Source: Xanthostigma xanthostigma (lineage: Eukaryota; Arthropoda; Insecta; Raphidioptera; Raphidiidae). Taken from it: a DNA stretch of 64,000 nucleotides. The stretch spans positions 50,665,665-50,729,664 of the forward strand of contig OY754468.1 of the NCBI GenBank assembly GCA_963575645.1. Direction: 5' to 3'. The notes beneath the pieces are model-generated. The model made no database searches. It was not told the origin of the DNA and saw nothing but the letters and a program-made list of their open reading frames with translations. Positions 20,353 to 30,158 of the stretch are shown piece after piece (the stretch's first letter is position 1; every line of letters begins with the position of its first letter). A program made the translations under genes and the position numbers.

Positions 20353-21692
20353 GCCTATCGCTCGCTCGCTCGTTTTTTTCCAGTTGACTATATGTCCCTA
20401 GGCCTGCGTTACGAAGCGTAGCTGAAAAATAATCTAACACTGACTAGTTACTGTACGAGAATTGTTTGCTAGAAATAAATAGAAAATAATCATTTCGCAG
20501 CAATTTAGTACGTCATTGTGCATTAGAGCCGTTTGCATGTGGAAATAAAACAACACAAATTTACGACATAATAAATAAGTATTTGAAGCAAAGACGTTCG
20601 CCTTCTTCTTTTTAAATCACAAGCGCAAATTACAGTTCCTTTCAAAGCGTCATTAATTCCTAGAGAGATAACAGCGTCGCTTACAAAATAGAGAAAACAA
20701 GTGAACTTCGAAACAAAGATAGCTATTCTGTAACTATTGTCAAGCTACTTTAAGCTTCTATCAACTGAATGAAGCTATTTAGCAAGCCATGATAAATAGC
20801 AGGGTTGGCATTATTATAATTGAAGGAAAACTTCTTATGCGATTCAACCGATTTGGGAAGGAAAATGAATGAAACGAAGAACTCTTACATAAATACGTAC
20901 CACAAATTAGTGACTTTTGAACAGATTTAAGTATAAATTAATTTCCCAAGTGAAAACTCACTTCTTTTTTTTTCGGCAAAGCCGGCACACTCACTTGTTC
21001 TTCGTATCGAACTTGGTCCGTTTTTTACATTTATATTTTTGGTAGAATTGCAATAGTTATGTTCTTACTAATGTTACTTAAATTAAATATTGATTATTAT
21101 CATTCTTCATTAACGCTGCATTATATCTCACCGACTAGACGCGAGTAGTCTCCGGATGACCGGTTGATGCTCCCAGCTCCGGGTAGACGCTTGTGAATTA
21201 TGATGATCTATCGGCCAGCCAGTTAATCGTGATGTATCTTGGAAACTATTTCACCATTACGTTTGAAATTTGGAACGACCCTTCTCTATGGTAAACTTAA
21301 CTACCTTAGAAAAAATTGGCTCTGTAACGTAACCAGCTTCCAAGATAGAGGCGGTCGAAAGTTTTCCATGATATGGGATAATTCCGCCATCTTCCTGAAC
21401 AAAACAGCCTTGAAAATAAAATCCGTTATCTCTTCGAAAAAGTAAGAAATAATAACTTTATTATATAAATAATTAATTTCACCTCTCTATTCTAATAACA
21501 TATTGTATCCAATTAATTATTATATGTACAATGCTTACCTTCATATTCTTTATTTTTTAGTTCAGTGTAAATAGCCTTAGTTGCTGCACACTGTTTTTTT
21601 TAATAAAAAAAAACTTTATTTTTAAGTCGGTTAAAAAAGTGAGTCGATTCGGGTGGCTAGTTTTTATGTATATTAGTAAGTGCTTATGGATT
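20353..21692. other. unassigned DNA
   Basis: The plus frame 21239-21445 (68 codons) lies in a less AT-rich patch (21120-21430) but has no motif I know. CTCGCTCGCTCG at 20363 and CTAGGCCTGCGTTACGAAGC at 20399 may be a Helitron-type end. Otherwise nothing recognised. Confidence 0.35.
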
Positions 21693-22299
21693 AGCTGGCT
21701 ACGGAGAAAATGGGTGATTCGGTGCAGAGCTGAAAATTTGCAGAATAATAGGAGATAGTACAAGTAAGTAGGGAAAAATTGCCAGAAGGCTAGGCGGAAG
21801 ATAAAGAGCCGCCAGAAGGCGCTAATGTTGCGAAAAATCAGTGCACTTCTGGCAATTTCTATACTTATTCTGTAATTCAAAACTAGATTATATATTATAT
21901 ATAATGACATTTTGATAGAAATAAAATTAAATAAATTAATAAAATTACGTTGTTATAAAAACGTAATTTATTTAATTTTATTTCTATCAAAATGTCATTA
22001 ATAATTTTGAATATTTGTCGAATGTAATTATTATATCATGTTTGAATTTTCAATATGCCCTTATAACTATATAATACTTATATAATATATATCTAATATA
22101 TAATCTAGTTTTGAATTACAGAATAAGTATAGAAATTGCCAGAAGTGCACTGATTTTTCGCAACATTAGCGCCTTCTGGCGGCTCTTTATCTTCCGCCTA
22201 GCCTTCTGGCAATTTTTTCCCTACTTACTTATACTATCTCCTATTATTCTGCAAATTTTCAGCTCTGCACCGAGTCACCCATTTTGTCCGTAGCCAGCT
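21693..22299. repeat. large inverted repeat with a second palindrome in its loop
   Basis: Arms at about 21693-21899 and 22094-22299 are nearly identical in inverse: AGCTGGCTACGGAGAAAATG mirrors the right arm end, and TGCCAGAAGGCTAGGCGGAA mirrors TTCCGCCTAGCCTTCTGGCA. The spacer holds a separate palindrome (21904-22001) with GACATTTTGATAGAAATAAA arms. Transcription would give a hairpin with a ~200-bp stem. The same peptide-like frame appears on both arms, which is a consequence of the palindrome. Confidence 0.9.
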
Positions 22300-22309
22300 C
22301 TCCGTCTAT

Positions 22310-22571
22310 TATTTTAAATGTGTATCGCTCAAGACGGGGTACAAGTGTAGATCGCCAAAACAACACACGAAGCCAAATTGGAAGAGAGAAGGAAGAGTGA
22401 GGACCAGTCCGTTCTCAATTCCGTAGTGCATTGCAGTGTTTGATGCAGCAGTCTGCAAGCAGTGCGGAAGTGAGGATGTGCCGTAGTCCCGGACACCGGA
22501 ACCGAGTTGTCTCTCAACAAAAGTTACTGTTTACTTGGCCAGGATACAAACTTGAATTGTACGCCACACAC
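22310..22571 (+). other. possible host exon ending at a splice donor
   Basis: A 260-bp patch clearly less AT-rich than its flanks, with no match elsewhere in the window. It ends CACACACC followed by GTAAGTATCC, an excellent 5' splice-site consensus. No long open frame runs through it on the plus strand, so it would be a noncoding or 5'-UTR exon. A transposon fragment is an equally simple explanation. Confidence 0.25.
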
Positions 22572-22770
22572 CGTAAGTATCCACTTATTTTTGGTCTGAC
22601 ATTTTCTTAGTAGACCGTATACTAAAAACATGTTCTTCAAACACTTGGAGAATGGTTTAATACTAAAAGCGCAAATAAATATTTCGAAATTTCAACAGAA
22701 CGGAGCTCAAGTTTTTGACATTATAATAATAATGCAAATCTTTGATTAACGTCTGATTAGAACTCTTCAA

Positions 22771-23246
22771 TAATAGTATATTGTGCGACTAGTGAGAGAA
22801 GGAGAAGATTCCATGAGCGTGAAATTTGCCGCACGAGCGTAGCGAGTGCGGTAAAACGCACGCGAGTGAAATATTCTCCTTCGATCAATGGTCGCACATA
22901 ATACTTTATTCAACTAGCAGGAGTAATATGTAATCGGGGCCCTGATAAAAGAGGGAAAAAGAATAAATCACTTCATTGATTGACGTACCCACCGTCAGTG
23001 TATGAATTGCGATGCTGTTTTCATATATACAATACCGCCTACCACGTTCCTATTGGTCTAGAAGCTGCGTGCAGTTTTTTTTCATTATTTCACGCTTGGG
23101 CTTGCTACTGAGTTTCTATTGGTTCAGAAAATTCATTACCACACTGTACGGCTTATTATTAGCACTCTACGCGTCAACATGAAGTAATTTATTATTTCTC
23201 CCGAGTTTAGCAGGGCCCCGAAATTACATATTACTCACGCGTGTTG
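22771..23246 (+). mobile_element. GGGGCCCTG MITE, full copy 2
   Basis: Has two nested inverted features. The first is TATTGTGCGACTAGTGAGAG versus ATTCTCCTTCGATCAATGGTCGC, a hairpin enclosing GCACGAGCGTAGCGAGTGCG. The second is a pair of outer blocks, TAATATGTAATCGGGGCCCT and GGGCCCCGAAATTACATATT, with TTCAAC-type ends. The interior around CCTATTGGTCTAGAAGCTG is unique. No coding capacity. Orientation is opposite to the copies at 41503 and 44696. Confidence 0.85.
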
Positions 23247-23494
23247 AATAAATAAAATTATCGACCAATTTTTCAGACAATATATTAACAAAAAAATATA
23301 TAATTATTACATTAACGTTTCAATCCGGATTTGGACCTTCTTCGGAACTGATCTAAAAAATATGAAAATAATTAATATTTAAAATCTAATTAGCTTTTTA
23401 TAAAATCTTTCAAAATTATTAATGATTATCAAAATAATGAAAAAATAATTTTGTTAATATATTGTCTGAAAAATTGGTCGATTATTTTATTGAA
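23244..23494. mobile_element. foldback MITE, copy 2
   Basis: Left arm TAAATAAAATTATCGACCAA mirrors right arm TTGGTCGATTATTTTATT. The left arm also has AACGTTTCAATCCGGATTTG and CCTTCTTCGGAACTGATC. The right arm lacks that second block, so the palindrome is asymmetrical. The element directly abuts the GGGGCCCTG MITE. Confidence 0.8.
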
Positions 23495-23611
23495 GTGAAA
23501 ACTTCTTTAGCGGCGTTGTACACTTTTTTTGTAATGGGTAAAAAATGTTAAACTCGCGTCAGGAAAAGTAAGAACTGGGTGAGCGAGAAAACTCTCTAAG
23601 TGATAGTAATG
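23495..23611. other. short unassigned spacer
   Basis: Nothing recognised. Confidence 0.4.
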
Positions 23612-23815
23612 GTTTATACAACGTTAGACATCTAGCGTTGAAATATCGTACATAAAAATGCAATCTATGATGCAAACCAATATACAACGTTAGACATCTA
23701 GCGTTGAAATATCGTACATAAAAATGCAATCTATGATACAAACCATTATACAACGCTAGACATCTAGCGTTGAAATATCGTACATAAAAATGCAATCTAC
23801 GATACAAACCATTTT
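23612..23815 (-). repeat. 66-bp tandem array, 3 units, in-frame
   Basis: ACAACGYTAGACATCTAGCG recurs at 23618, 23684 and 23750, followed each time by TGAAATATCGTACATAAAAA. Each unit holds the palindrome CAACGCTAGACATCTAGCGTTG or a one-base variant. Because 66 is divisible by three, a minus-strand frame (23559-23846) stays open and encodes three 22-residue repeats containing HRLHFYVRYFNARCLTL. I consider the frame a by-product of the array. Confidence 0.9.
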
Positions 23816-23894
23816 GATCGAAAATTCGTAAGACGTTAATATTCAAGTTTTCACTTTAGCCGGCATTCCCGGAGTGCAAAGGGTTTTTTTATTG

Positions 23895-24286
23895 AATAAT
23901 AATAATGCGTTTAACGTCCGTTTCTCGACTTTATGTCATAACAGACGCCATTCGCACCATTACTATTTTCCATCTATCACACTTCTCGTTATTTTCTACA
24001 ATTTTTAAACTTCAACTTAATTAATAGCAATGGGCGAATGAAGAAATTTTAGGACAAAGGTAGACAAATTTTGAGTGTAGGAGTTTGACAGGTAATCGGC
24101 CATGGCCTTAAATAAGGAACCATCTCGATATTTACCTGGAATTATTGAGGGAAACCATGGAATACCTCAACAAGATAGCCGGTACAGAGAGGTAGCAGGA
24201 AAAAGTCTCAATCACATCTACCCCCGCCAGGATTCGAACCAAGTACCTCCCGAATGCGAGTCTAGTGCTCTCACCGCTACGCCACG
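23895..24286 (-). mobile_element. tRNA-headed SINE, copy C
   Basis: Full body and most of the tRNA head (GTACCTCCCGAATGCGAGTC, GCTCTCACCGCTACGCCACG on the plus strand). The B-box region reads GATTCGAACC on the plus strand. Truncated a few bases into the 5' end of the head. Confidence 0.88.
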
Positions 24287-24409
24287 AAATACATTTTGCA
24301 GAATAAAATCTTTCGCACCCGGCAGAAACCAGGACGAACCGCTAATTAATTAATTATTGCAGATTAGAGACGCTCGACAACTAAGATCTTTAGTGCCTTG
24401 ATAGATAAA
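24287..24409. other. short Helitron-like 3' end and spacer
   Basis: TCGCACCCGGCAGAAACCAG followed by GACGAACCGCTAAT resembles the 3' end of the GCACCCGGGTG Helitrons but ends CTAA. Confidence 0.35.
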
Positions 24410-24480
24410 GGGTCCAGTTCAATAACACTATGCACCCAAATTTTGAAATTTTTTTTTTAAGTCATAGAAAACGCTAAATT

Positions 24481-24744
24481 TTGACATTCAAAAAAAAAAA
24501 AACTTTGCGGACTATTCACAAATTTCCTCAAAAATACGTGAAAAAAATGGAACTACTTTTCGTCTTTCACTGTCATTTTTTGAATCTAACCAATCAAAAA
24601 TCACAAATACACGTCATAGCAACTGGTGTAGAATTATTGTATAACTATCTCACTTTGTATGCAGCTTTCGATTGTGTTATGGAAGCAGGGTCGTATTTAG
24701 ATTCGCATACCCGTTTATCGTTCACCCCGGAATTGTTTTTTTAA
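24481..24744 (+). CDS. conserved short frame inside the Mutator-like element
   Basis: An 87-codon frame starting MTFKKKKTLRTIHKFPQKYV. The same frame is kept in the second copy at 59264-59524 with one fewer lysine and a few substitutions. It has no motif I recognise, no zinc finger and no DDE residues. Conservation may only reflect the recent age of both copies. I list it because it is the one frame shared by both copies; coding is doubtful. Confidence 0.2.
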   Translation: MTFKKKKTLRTIHKFPQKYVKKMELLFVFHCHFLNLTNQKSQIHVIATGVELLYNYLTLYAAFDCVMEAGSYLDSHTRLSFTPELFF

Positions 24745-24940
24745 AAACTCAACATTTGCCCCTTCCCGTTTCACTGCGAGACAATTCGCATACCCCTTTA
24801 TCGTTCACCCCAGAATTACAATTCGCATACCCGTTTATCGTTCACCCCGGAATTGTTTTTTTAAAAACTCCACATTTGCCCCTTCCCGTTTCACTGCGAG
24901 ACAATTCGCATACCCCTTTATCAAAAAAAGCGGTGGTTTT
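24701..24940 (+). repeat. 120-bp duplication inside the Mutator-like element
   Basis: ATTCGCATACCCGTTTATCG occurs at 24701 and 24821; each unit also contains a half-repeat ATTCGCATACCCCTTTATC. The duplication is present in both copies of the element, so it predates their divergence. Confidence 0.9.
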
Positions 24941-25357
24941 CAATCTTCATGAAAATGTGAGTTTTAAATTTAAAATTCGTTTTATAAATTAAAATTTCCA
25001 AATACGACTCTGCCCTGAACGTTCAATTGTATTTCATTCCAACCAATTGATATTTCTATCTTTGTTTATCATAGATACAGGTATATATAACTTTCTCTTT
25101 TCTTATCACTATATAAGACAAGATAGCGATCGCTATAGTAAATAATATACTCTAAATCAACTTACTATACCATATTTAATTTTTTTGAATTTATTTATAA
25201 AAATTAATTTTCCGCACTTAAAACGACCAATAACGCTGTTATATGTTATATAAAACAATAATTGTGAATTTCCAGTGGATATTTTGCATAGCAAGTTATC
25301 GTACTCTTTACCATAGATAAATTATATCAAATAAAAGCGACCTGGCGAAACATCCAT

Positions 25358-25428
25358 GAGCGGAGCTGGAATTCGAACCCACAACATTTTGAGCAAAAAA
25401 CCAGCACGCTAAACATTATACCGAATTC
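25358..25428 (-). ncRNA. tRNA-like segment, degenerate
   Basis: Minus-strand 71 nt with B box GGTTCGAATTC and an A-box-like TTTAGCGTGCTGG. The acceptor stem does not pair, so it is not a working tRNA; a SINE head or tRNA pseudogene is more likely. Confidence 0.5.
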
Positions 25429-25821
25429 TGGTTTGAATCATTTATGTTCTACTGTAGTTTTTAAAGCAGATTCGACAGCGAAAACACAATTTTTTAACGT
25501 CATATTGTATAAGAAAAACTTGAGTAACTGCACGTTACATAATAATATAAACAAATGGCGGGGCTGAAAGTTTTCAACACACTATTAAAAGATGGGTTCA
25601 TTTTTATACAAAAATGTTATACAGTACTTGAGTGACGTTTTGTTTTACGTCTCGCATTCTTTTTTTTTATATAATAATGATGTAATTTATCATACATGTA
25701 GACCACCTGCCACCGGCATTATGCACACGTGAAATATTCGAAGTGTACAGTTGATGTGAATTAACCTGACACCGTAACTCTGAAATACTATAACTTTTGT
25801 AATATTAATATTAAATAAATA
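25429..25821. other. unassigned AT-rich DNA
   Basis: No family or gene recognised. Confidence 0.4.
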
Positions 25822-25823
25822 TA

Positions 25824-26308
25824 CACCTATCCCCCGATTTACACGGTAGATATGTTCCTGAGAAAAACGTGTAAATCGAAAATTAAAAATTTTCAAGTCA
25901 AACCCGTGTAAATCGAAAAGCTTGCAGAAAATGCATAATTTTGCTATTTAGCAGTTGTGATTTTTTTCAATATTTTTAGGTGTACACAGAAATAAAAATA
26001 AAATGCATTGACAGGTTAAAATATGTAATATATTACGGAAACACTGTTTTTTTATTTAATTACAATACATTAAACAGAAGAACAAAAAATAAAACTTTAA
26101 TTTTATGCAAAGAAATACAGACATACTGTGCGTGTGCAGCAAGTCAGCACATAAGCTCGGGATTCCCCGTGAGATGTGTACACAGCGCACGTGTTCAATC
26201 ACAGTAGCATTTAGTAGAGTGCGATAAAAACAAAAAAAAACTTATTTGGAAAACCGTGTAAAAGCGAAAACGTGTAAAACAAGTACCGTGTAAATCGGGG
26301 GATGGGTG
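25824..26308. mobile_element. TA-flanked MITE (GATTTACACGG ends)
   Basis: A 485-bp element between TA dinucleotides (25822-25823 and 26309-26310). Ends CACCTATCCCCCGATTTACA and TGTAAATCGGGGGATGGGTG are inverted repeats; further CGTGTAAATCGAAAA repeats lie just inside. The TA target and end structure fit the Tc1/mariner/pogo group. The interior is less AT-rich at 26120-26210 but has no known protein. Confidence 0.85.
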
Positions 26309-26329
26309 TAGTTTAAAAAAAACTAAAAA

Positions 26330-26925
26330 ACACGCTTTATATCAAACTAAAAAGTGAAAAATAAATATAGGTTAAATAAAACTAAAAAACACGCTTTATA
26401 TCAAACTTAAAAGTAAAAAATATTTTTTTAAAATAAGCTTAAAACAATAATGAATAAAAAATACAAGTATTATTGTGAAAAAAGCGTTGGGCGCTCGATT
26501 TGCGAAAATGTGGAACAAAGCGCCCCACGTTTTTTTCACAATGATACTTGTATTTTTTATTCATTATTGTTTTAAGCTTATTTAAAAAAAAATAATTTTT
26601 TGTTCGATATAAAGCGTGTTTTTTAGTTTTTTTTAAACTATATTTATTTTCCACTTTTTAGTTCGATTTATTGTCAAAAATTTACCGAAAAATAAACAAT
26701 TTTTTTTCCGGCGTGGACGGGATTAGAACCGACGACCCGTGATTCCGAGAGTCGACGTCAGCGAAAACCCGTGCCTTAGACCGCACGGCTAACCACTGTA
26801 GTTACAGTGCTGGCATATTATACTACAGTAATATAATAAACCACTTGCTGTAGTCCAAACGAAGGTTACAAACAAACATACATACATACATACAAACTTA
26901 CAAGTGAAGTTAATATAAAGCGTGT
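26330..26925. mobile_element. tRNA-bearing foldback element, copy 1
   Basis: Ends ACACGCTTTATAT and ATATAAAGCGTGT are inverted. The first half is a long palindrome: AATAAGCTTAAAACAATAAT mirrors ATTATTGTTTTAAGCTTATT around a loop containing GCGCCCCACG. The second half carries a type-II tRNA-like segment and an ACAT microsatellite. Second copy at 56824-57335. It lies 20 bp from the MITE ending at 26308. Confidence 0.8.
26711..26798 (-). ncRNA. tRNA-Leu/Ser-like segment in the foldback
   Basis: Minus-strand 88 nt with A box TAGCCGTGCGGTCTAAGGC and B box GGTTCTAATCC, and a length that implies the long variable arm of Leu or Ser tRNAs. The sequence matches the usual D-arm of tRNA-Leu closely. The anticodon stem is not convincing. 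The copy at 57148-57216 is shorter, so the segment is decaying inside a mobile element. Confidence 0.65.
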
Positions 26926-27365
26926 AAAAACCTGGGACGCAGTGCAAAACTCTGCCGACAATATAGTGTATTCGTTAGTACAGGCAGTGTGGCTTTATTA
27001 AGTAAACATGACCCTTTTGTTTTTGGAAAAGATTAAAACCCTTAATAAATCCCTTAAAATACTATTTTTTTCTTAATTTCAATATTAATATCAATTTACC
27101 AAATGAAATTCACCCTTCACTAATCAAATCCATATCTAAAAACTAACTTTTTCGTCCTGTTGGGCCGATTTTAATAAAATTTTGGCAGCGCGTTTTTATC
27201 TTTACTGTTGGGTTAAAATTCAATATTGATCTAAATTAGATATTTCGATCACTTTTTTAGGAAGATTATTGTTATTCGAAGCCATATGCCATGTGTTTTG
27301 TCACGATTGGCCGCCCTAGGCCCGGGCTTACTGGGCCTTAGGGCAAATCCGCCACTTTATATAAT
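26926..27365. other. unassigned DNA with a GC-rich transposon-like scrap
   Basis: At 27312-27354, GCCCTAGGCCCGGGCTTACT and GGGCCTTAGGGCAAATCCGC form a short GC-rich block of a type often seen at transposon ends. Nothing else recognised. Confidence 0.35.
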
Positions 27366-27512
27366 AAAGGTCCATTATGTTCCAACAGCAAACTATATAA
27401 CAAACTGCCTGCTGATATAAACAATATTAGCAACTATGATAGGTTCAGACGTTGTCTTAAAAATTTTTTAATTAAAAGCTGTTTCTATAAGGTTAGTGAG
27501 TTTTTAGAATGA
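27366..27512 (+). pseudogene. non-LTR retrotransposon reverse transcriptase, extreme C-terminus
   Basis: 48 codons plus stop: KGPLCSNSKLYNKLPADINN, ISNYDRFRRCLKNFLIKSCF, then YKVSEFLE. The GPLCxxSKLYNKLPxxI pattern and the following FRRxLKxFLxxxxFYxVxEFL are the standard end of CR1/jockey-type ORF2 proteins. Everything upstream is missing. It is from a different LINE than the one at 3051. Confidence 0.85.
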
Positions 27513-27592
27513 CTTTTACTTGTACATTTGACGTGTCAAACTATTTGTAATAATTGACTAAATATATATCATTATCACCATTATCATTATGG
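27513..27592 (+). mobile_element. 3' UTR and ATC-rich tail of the LINE relic
   Basis: Follows the stop codon and ends in ATCATTATCACCATTATCATTATG, a short-repeat tail matching the LINE type. Confidence 0.5.
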
Positions 27593-28121
27593 TTTAGCAA
27601 ACAACTTCATCTTGTTAATACGTTTCCAACTTCATGGTGTTAAATTTGATCTTACATCAGTAAAAATTCGCTCTCATCGTTTTTTCAAAGCGCGTCAAAA
27701 GAAGAATGACAAGTTGTCATTACAAGCTATACATGCTTAGGGCGTCTGAAGTTGAACAGTAATTTTTTTTAGGTCGTCGCGCCGCCGTTGTCGCCAGCAC
27801 ATATTTCATCTAGTGGTCGTGGATCTAAGCTTCTACGGGTCTCATAAATTCTGTATCACGCCAAAGAAAACCTCTTGAATCCACACATTGTAGAGGTATA
27901 CCTAAAACATCAAGCAGGAGCTCTGCATTTGATGCACAGGACGACCTGTCCTCGTCACCTCTTAAAGATTTATCAAACCGGGAACCCCCGTCACCCTAAT
28001 CTACACGTCAGTATTTTCTATCGTTATATCGATGCACACGCGAGACTGCAGATCACCGCTACTAAAAGTTTCTGTAAAATTCATTTGTTTAAGGCGTCTT
28101 TTAATGCAGCATCATATTCAC
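27593..28121. other. unassigned DNA
   Basis: Includes a less AT-rich patch at 27775-28030. The plus frame 27875-28201 runs into the inverted repeat and has no known motif. Confidence 0.35.
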
Positions 28122-28336
28122 AAATCACAAATCCATTCAACTTTAGTATCCCGTTGGAATTTTTGGAAAAAATTAATTCTACCCGATTTTATAACGATTG
28201 AATATTGGAAAAGTTATATGGTTTTATGCGTTTGTCTAAAATTGGTATCGCTAAAGAAATCGTTATAAAATCGGTTAGAATTAATTTTTTACAAAAATTC
28301 CAACGGGATACTAAAGTTGAATGGATTTGTGATTTT
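28122..28336. repeat. inverted repeat (~80-bp arms)
   Basis: Left arm AAATCACAAATCCATTCAAC to CGATTTTATAACGATT mirrors right arm AATCGTTATAAAATCGGTTA to GTTGAATGGATTTGTGATTT. The spacer is about 55 bp. Likely a foldback element or its remnant; no target duplication recognised. Confidence 0.85.
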
Positions 28337-29515
28337 CTGGCTTGGTCCGACCAGCGAAACCCGTTTGTGAAAAAAATGGCGCAATTTGCAATTAAGGAAA
28401 CAAAAAAAAGTGATCGTTAATTACTCGAGAAGTAATTGACCGATGACGCTAAAATTATTTATGCATGTTTGGGTCAACATAGACATTATTTTTGAAAATT
28501 TTCAGTCATCTATGTGCGGTCATTTTTTAGTAAACGAATAGTGAAAAAAACGTGTTTTTCTAACTTTCGAGGCTATTTGTAAGTTAACAATTGCACTTAG
28601 CAACCTCTGTCAGTGCTCATTTTTTAGGAAATTTCATAAGGAACAACTTTCTCAATGCATATGCTATACTAAAAGTCAAGGGGAACGGAGATATTAAAGT
28701 AAATAGAGAAAAAAGCATTATTTTCGTCACTAATTGTCAATTATAAAATCAAGCACACCAACAATTTGTAAGCAAACTTAGGGGGTTGAACTACACCCTA
28801 AAACGAAGCGATTCCAGCAATAATCTCGCCTGTGCCCGAATAATGCACTTTTTAGTGTTTTTACCTCCTCGCCGTCTAGCCTAGTAGGTTATTGCATTTT
28901 TTGATGGAGTCGGTTACAGCATAAGCGTGTTTACATACGTACAGGTGAAGCTAATATAAAAGGTGTAAAATATTTTTCGCCGAATCGATGTAAAAATAAT
29001 TTAAAATTTATTATTAAATTAATTTATTGAGTACTTGACGTAATTGACTATTTACAACTTCATTATTGTCTCAAAACAAACCGTATCTCTTGAAAGCTTC
29101 TGAAAGTTCGAAAACAATAAAAAAGAAATATTTTTCAAGCACTTTAAAATAGCATAAAACAGTTCCAGATTCAACTGATTGATATTCAGCGCATCTTTAA
29201 AAACTTCGGTGAATATGTTTATTTTTTTAAAAAACAAGTTTATTGTTAGAAACTTTTAACACGATTATTTGAAAGGAAATGAAAATCCACAAATCCCTTC
29301 ATAGTACAATCGAATGTGGCGTCTTTATTTAAAAGTTTTTCTTCGATTCTTAAAATATAATAAGTTTCAAGAAGTATAAATTGATTCTTGTAACAAAAAC
29401 CGTACTTTACAGGATTACAGGAAATAATTAATTTACTCATGCAAATTTTTGCGTAACAAGAGTGGGAAGGTGTCTTTTTTTTTTAAAATGAACGTGACGA
29501 AAAAAATTATGGGTC
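28337..29515. other. unassigned AT-rich DNA
   Basis: No family or gene recognised; frames at 29052-29440 are AT-driven. Confidence 0.4.
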
Positions 29516-29677
29516 AGTCTGAGGTTTCGATCGCAGGGTAAAATAAAATCGTGGGACTTATTTTTTTTAATTTGGAGCTTTAATAATATCTCGCTTTCGA
29601 TCGTTTTCTTTCACTTTGACTTTATCTAAGTGCGCCCCACGATTTTATTTTAGTGATCATATAGCCTCAGATTGCTG
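29516..29677. repeat. foldback remnant with GCGCCCCACG
   Basis: GTCTGAGGTTTCGATCGCAG and TGATCATATAGCCTCAGAT form the outer arms; AAAATAAAATCGTGGG and CCCACGATTTTATTTTAG the inner arms. The GCGCCCCACG core is at 29632-29641. Confidence 0.6.
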
Positions 29678-29917
29678 AGCCACAATTATTTACTAGCTGT
29701 CAGTACGCTATTGATCGTACAACAGAACCGTTTAACTTAAAAAGTAGTTTTTATTTTTTTACCATTTTTTTACTCGGCTTCTTGTATGTCTGTCCAGGCG
29801 GAATTTTGTAATTGATTTTAAACCAAATTTCTGATTAGATAGAGACTTTTAACATGACTCAGAATTAGGTGGCACTACAAGAAAATGTGGAAATAATAAA
29901 AGAAAAAAAAATGTTCA

Positions 29918-30158
29918 ATATACCACGTTTTTAATGCGAACTAAAAAGTATAAAATAATTTCTTTAAATTTTGTGAGTAGGATTTGAAACGAAAAACGTG
30001 GGGCGCATGCGACAATTATATAAAAAGTGTACAGACTAGCTATCAATGAATTGATATAAAACGAATAATGCGCCCCATGTTTTTCGTTTCATATCCTACG
30101 CATAAGGCTTAGAGAAATCATTTTATACTTTTTAGATCGCTTTAAAAACGTGGTATAT
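29918..30158. repeat. foldback element with GCGCCCCACG arms
   Basis: Left arm ATATACCACGTTTTTAATGC to GAAACGAAAAACGTGGGGCG mirrors right arm GCGCCCCATGTTTTTCGTTT to AAAAACGTGGTATAT. The loop is about 65 bp. The core motif faces the loop as in the tRNA-bearing foldbacks. Confidence 0.8.

Larger units (their letters stand above)
24410..25312 (+). mobile_element. Mutator-like element, copy 1, perfect 9-bp target duplication
   Basis: A 903-bp element flanked on both sides by ATAGATAAA (24401-24409 and 25313-25321). The ends GGGTCCAGTTCAATAAC and GGTAAAGAGTACGATAAC (right end read in reverse) are imperfect inverted repeats. A near-identical copy in opposite orientation at 58698-59593 has its own perfect 9-bp duplication, which fixes both boundaries. 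A 9-bp duplication is typical of Mutator-like elements. No MULE transposase domain is visible. The interior contains two 120-bp units and a conserved 87-codon frame of unknown meaning. Confidence 0.85.

Noticed and set aside
21557..21910. 117-codon minus frame and its plus-strand twin at 22111
   Set aside because: The shared peptide is simply the two arms of an inverted repeat read from opposite strands.
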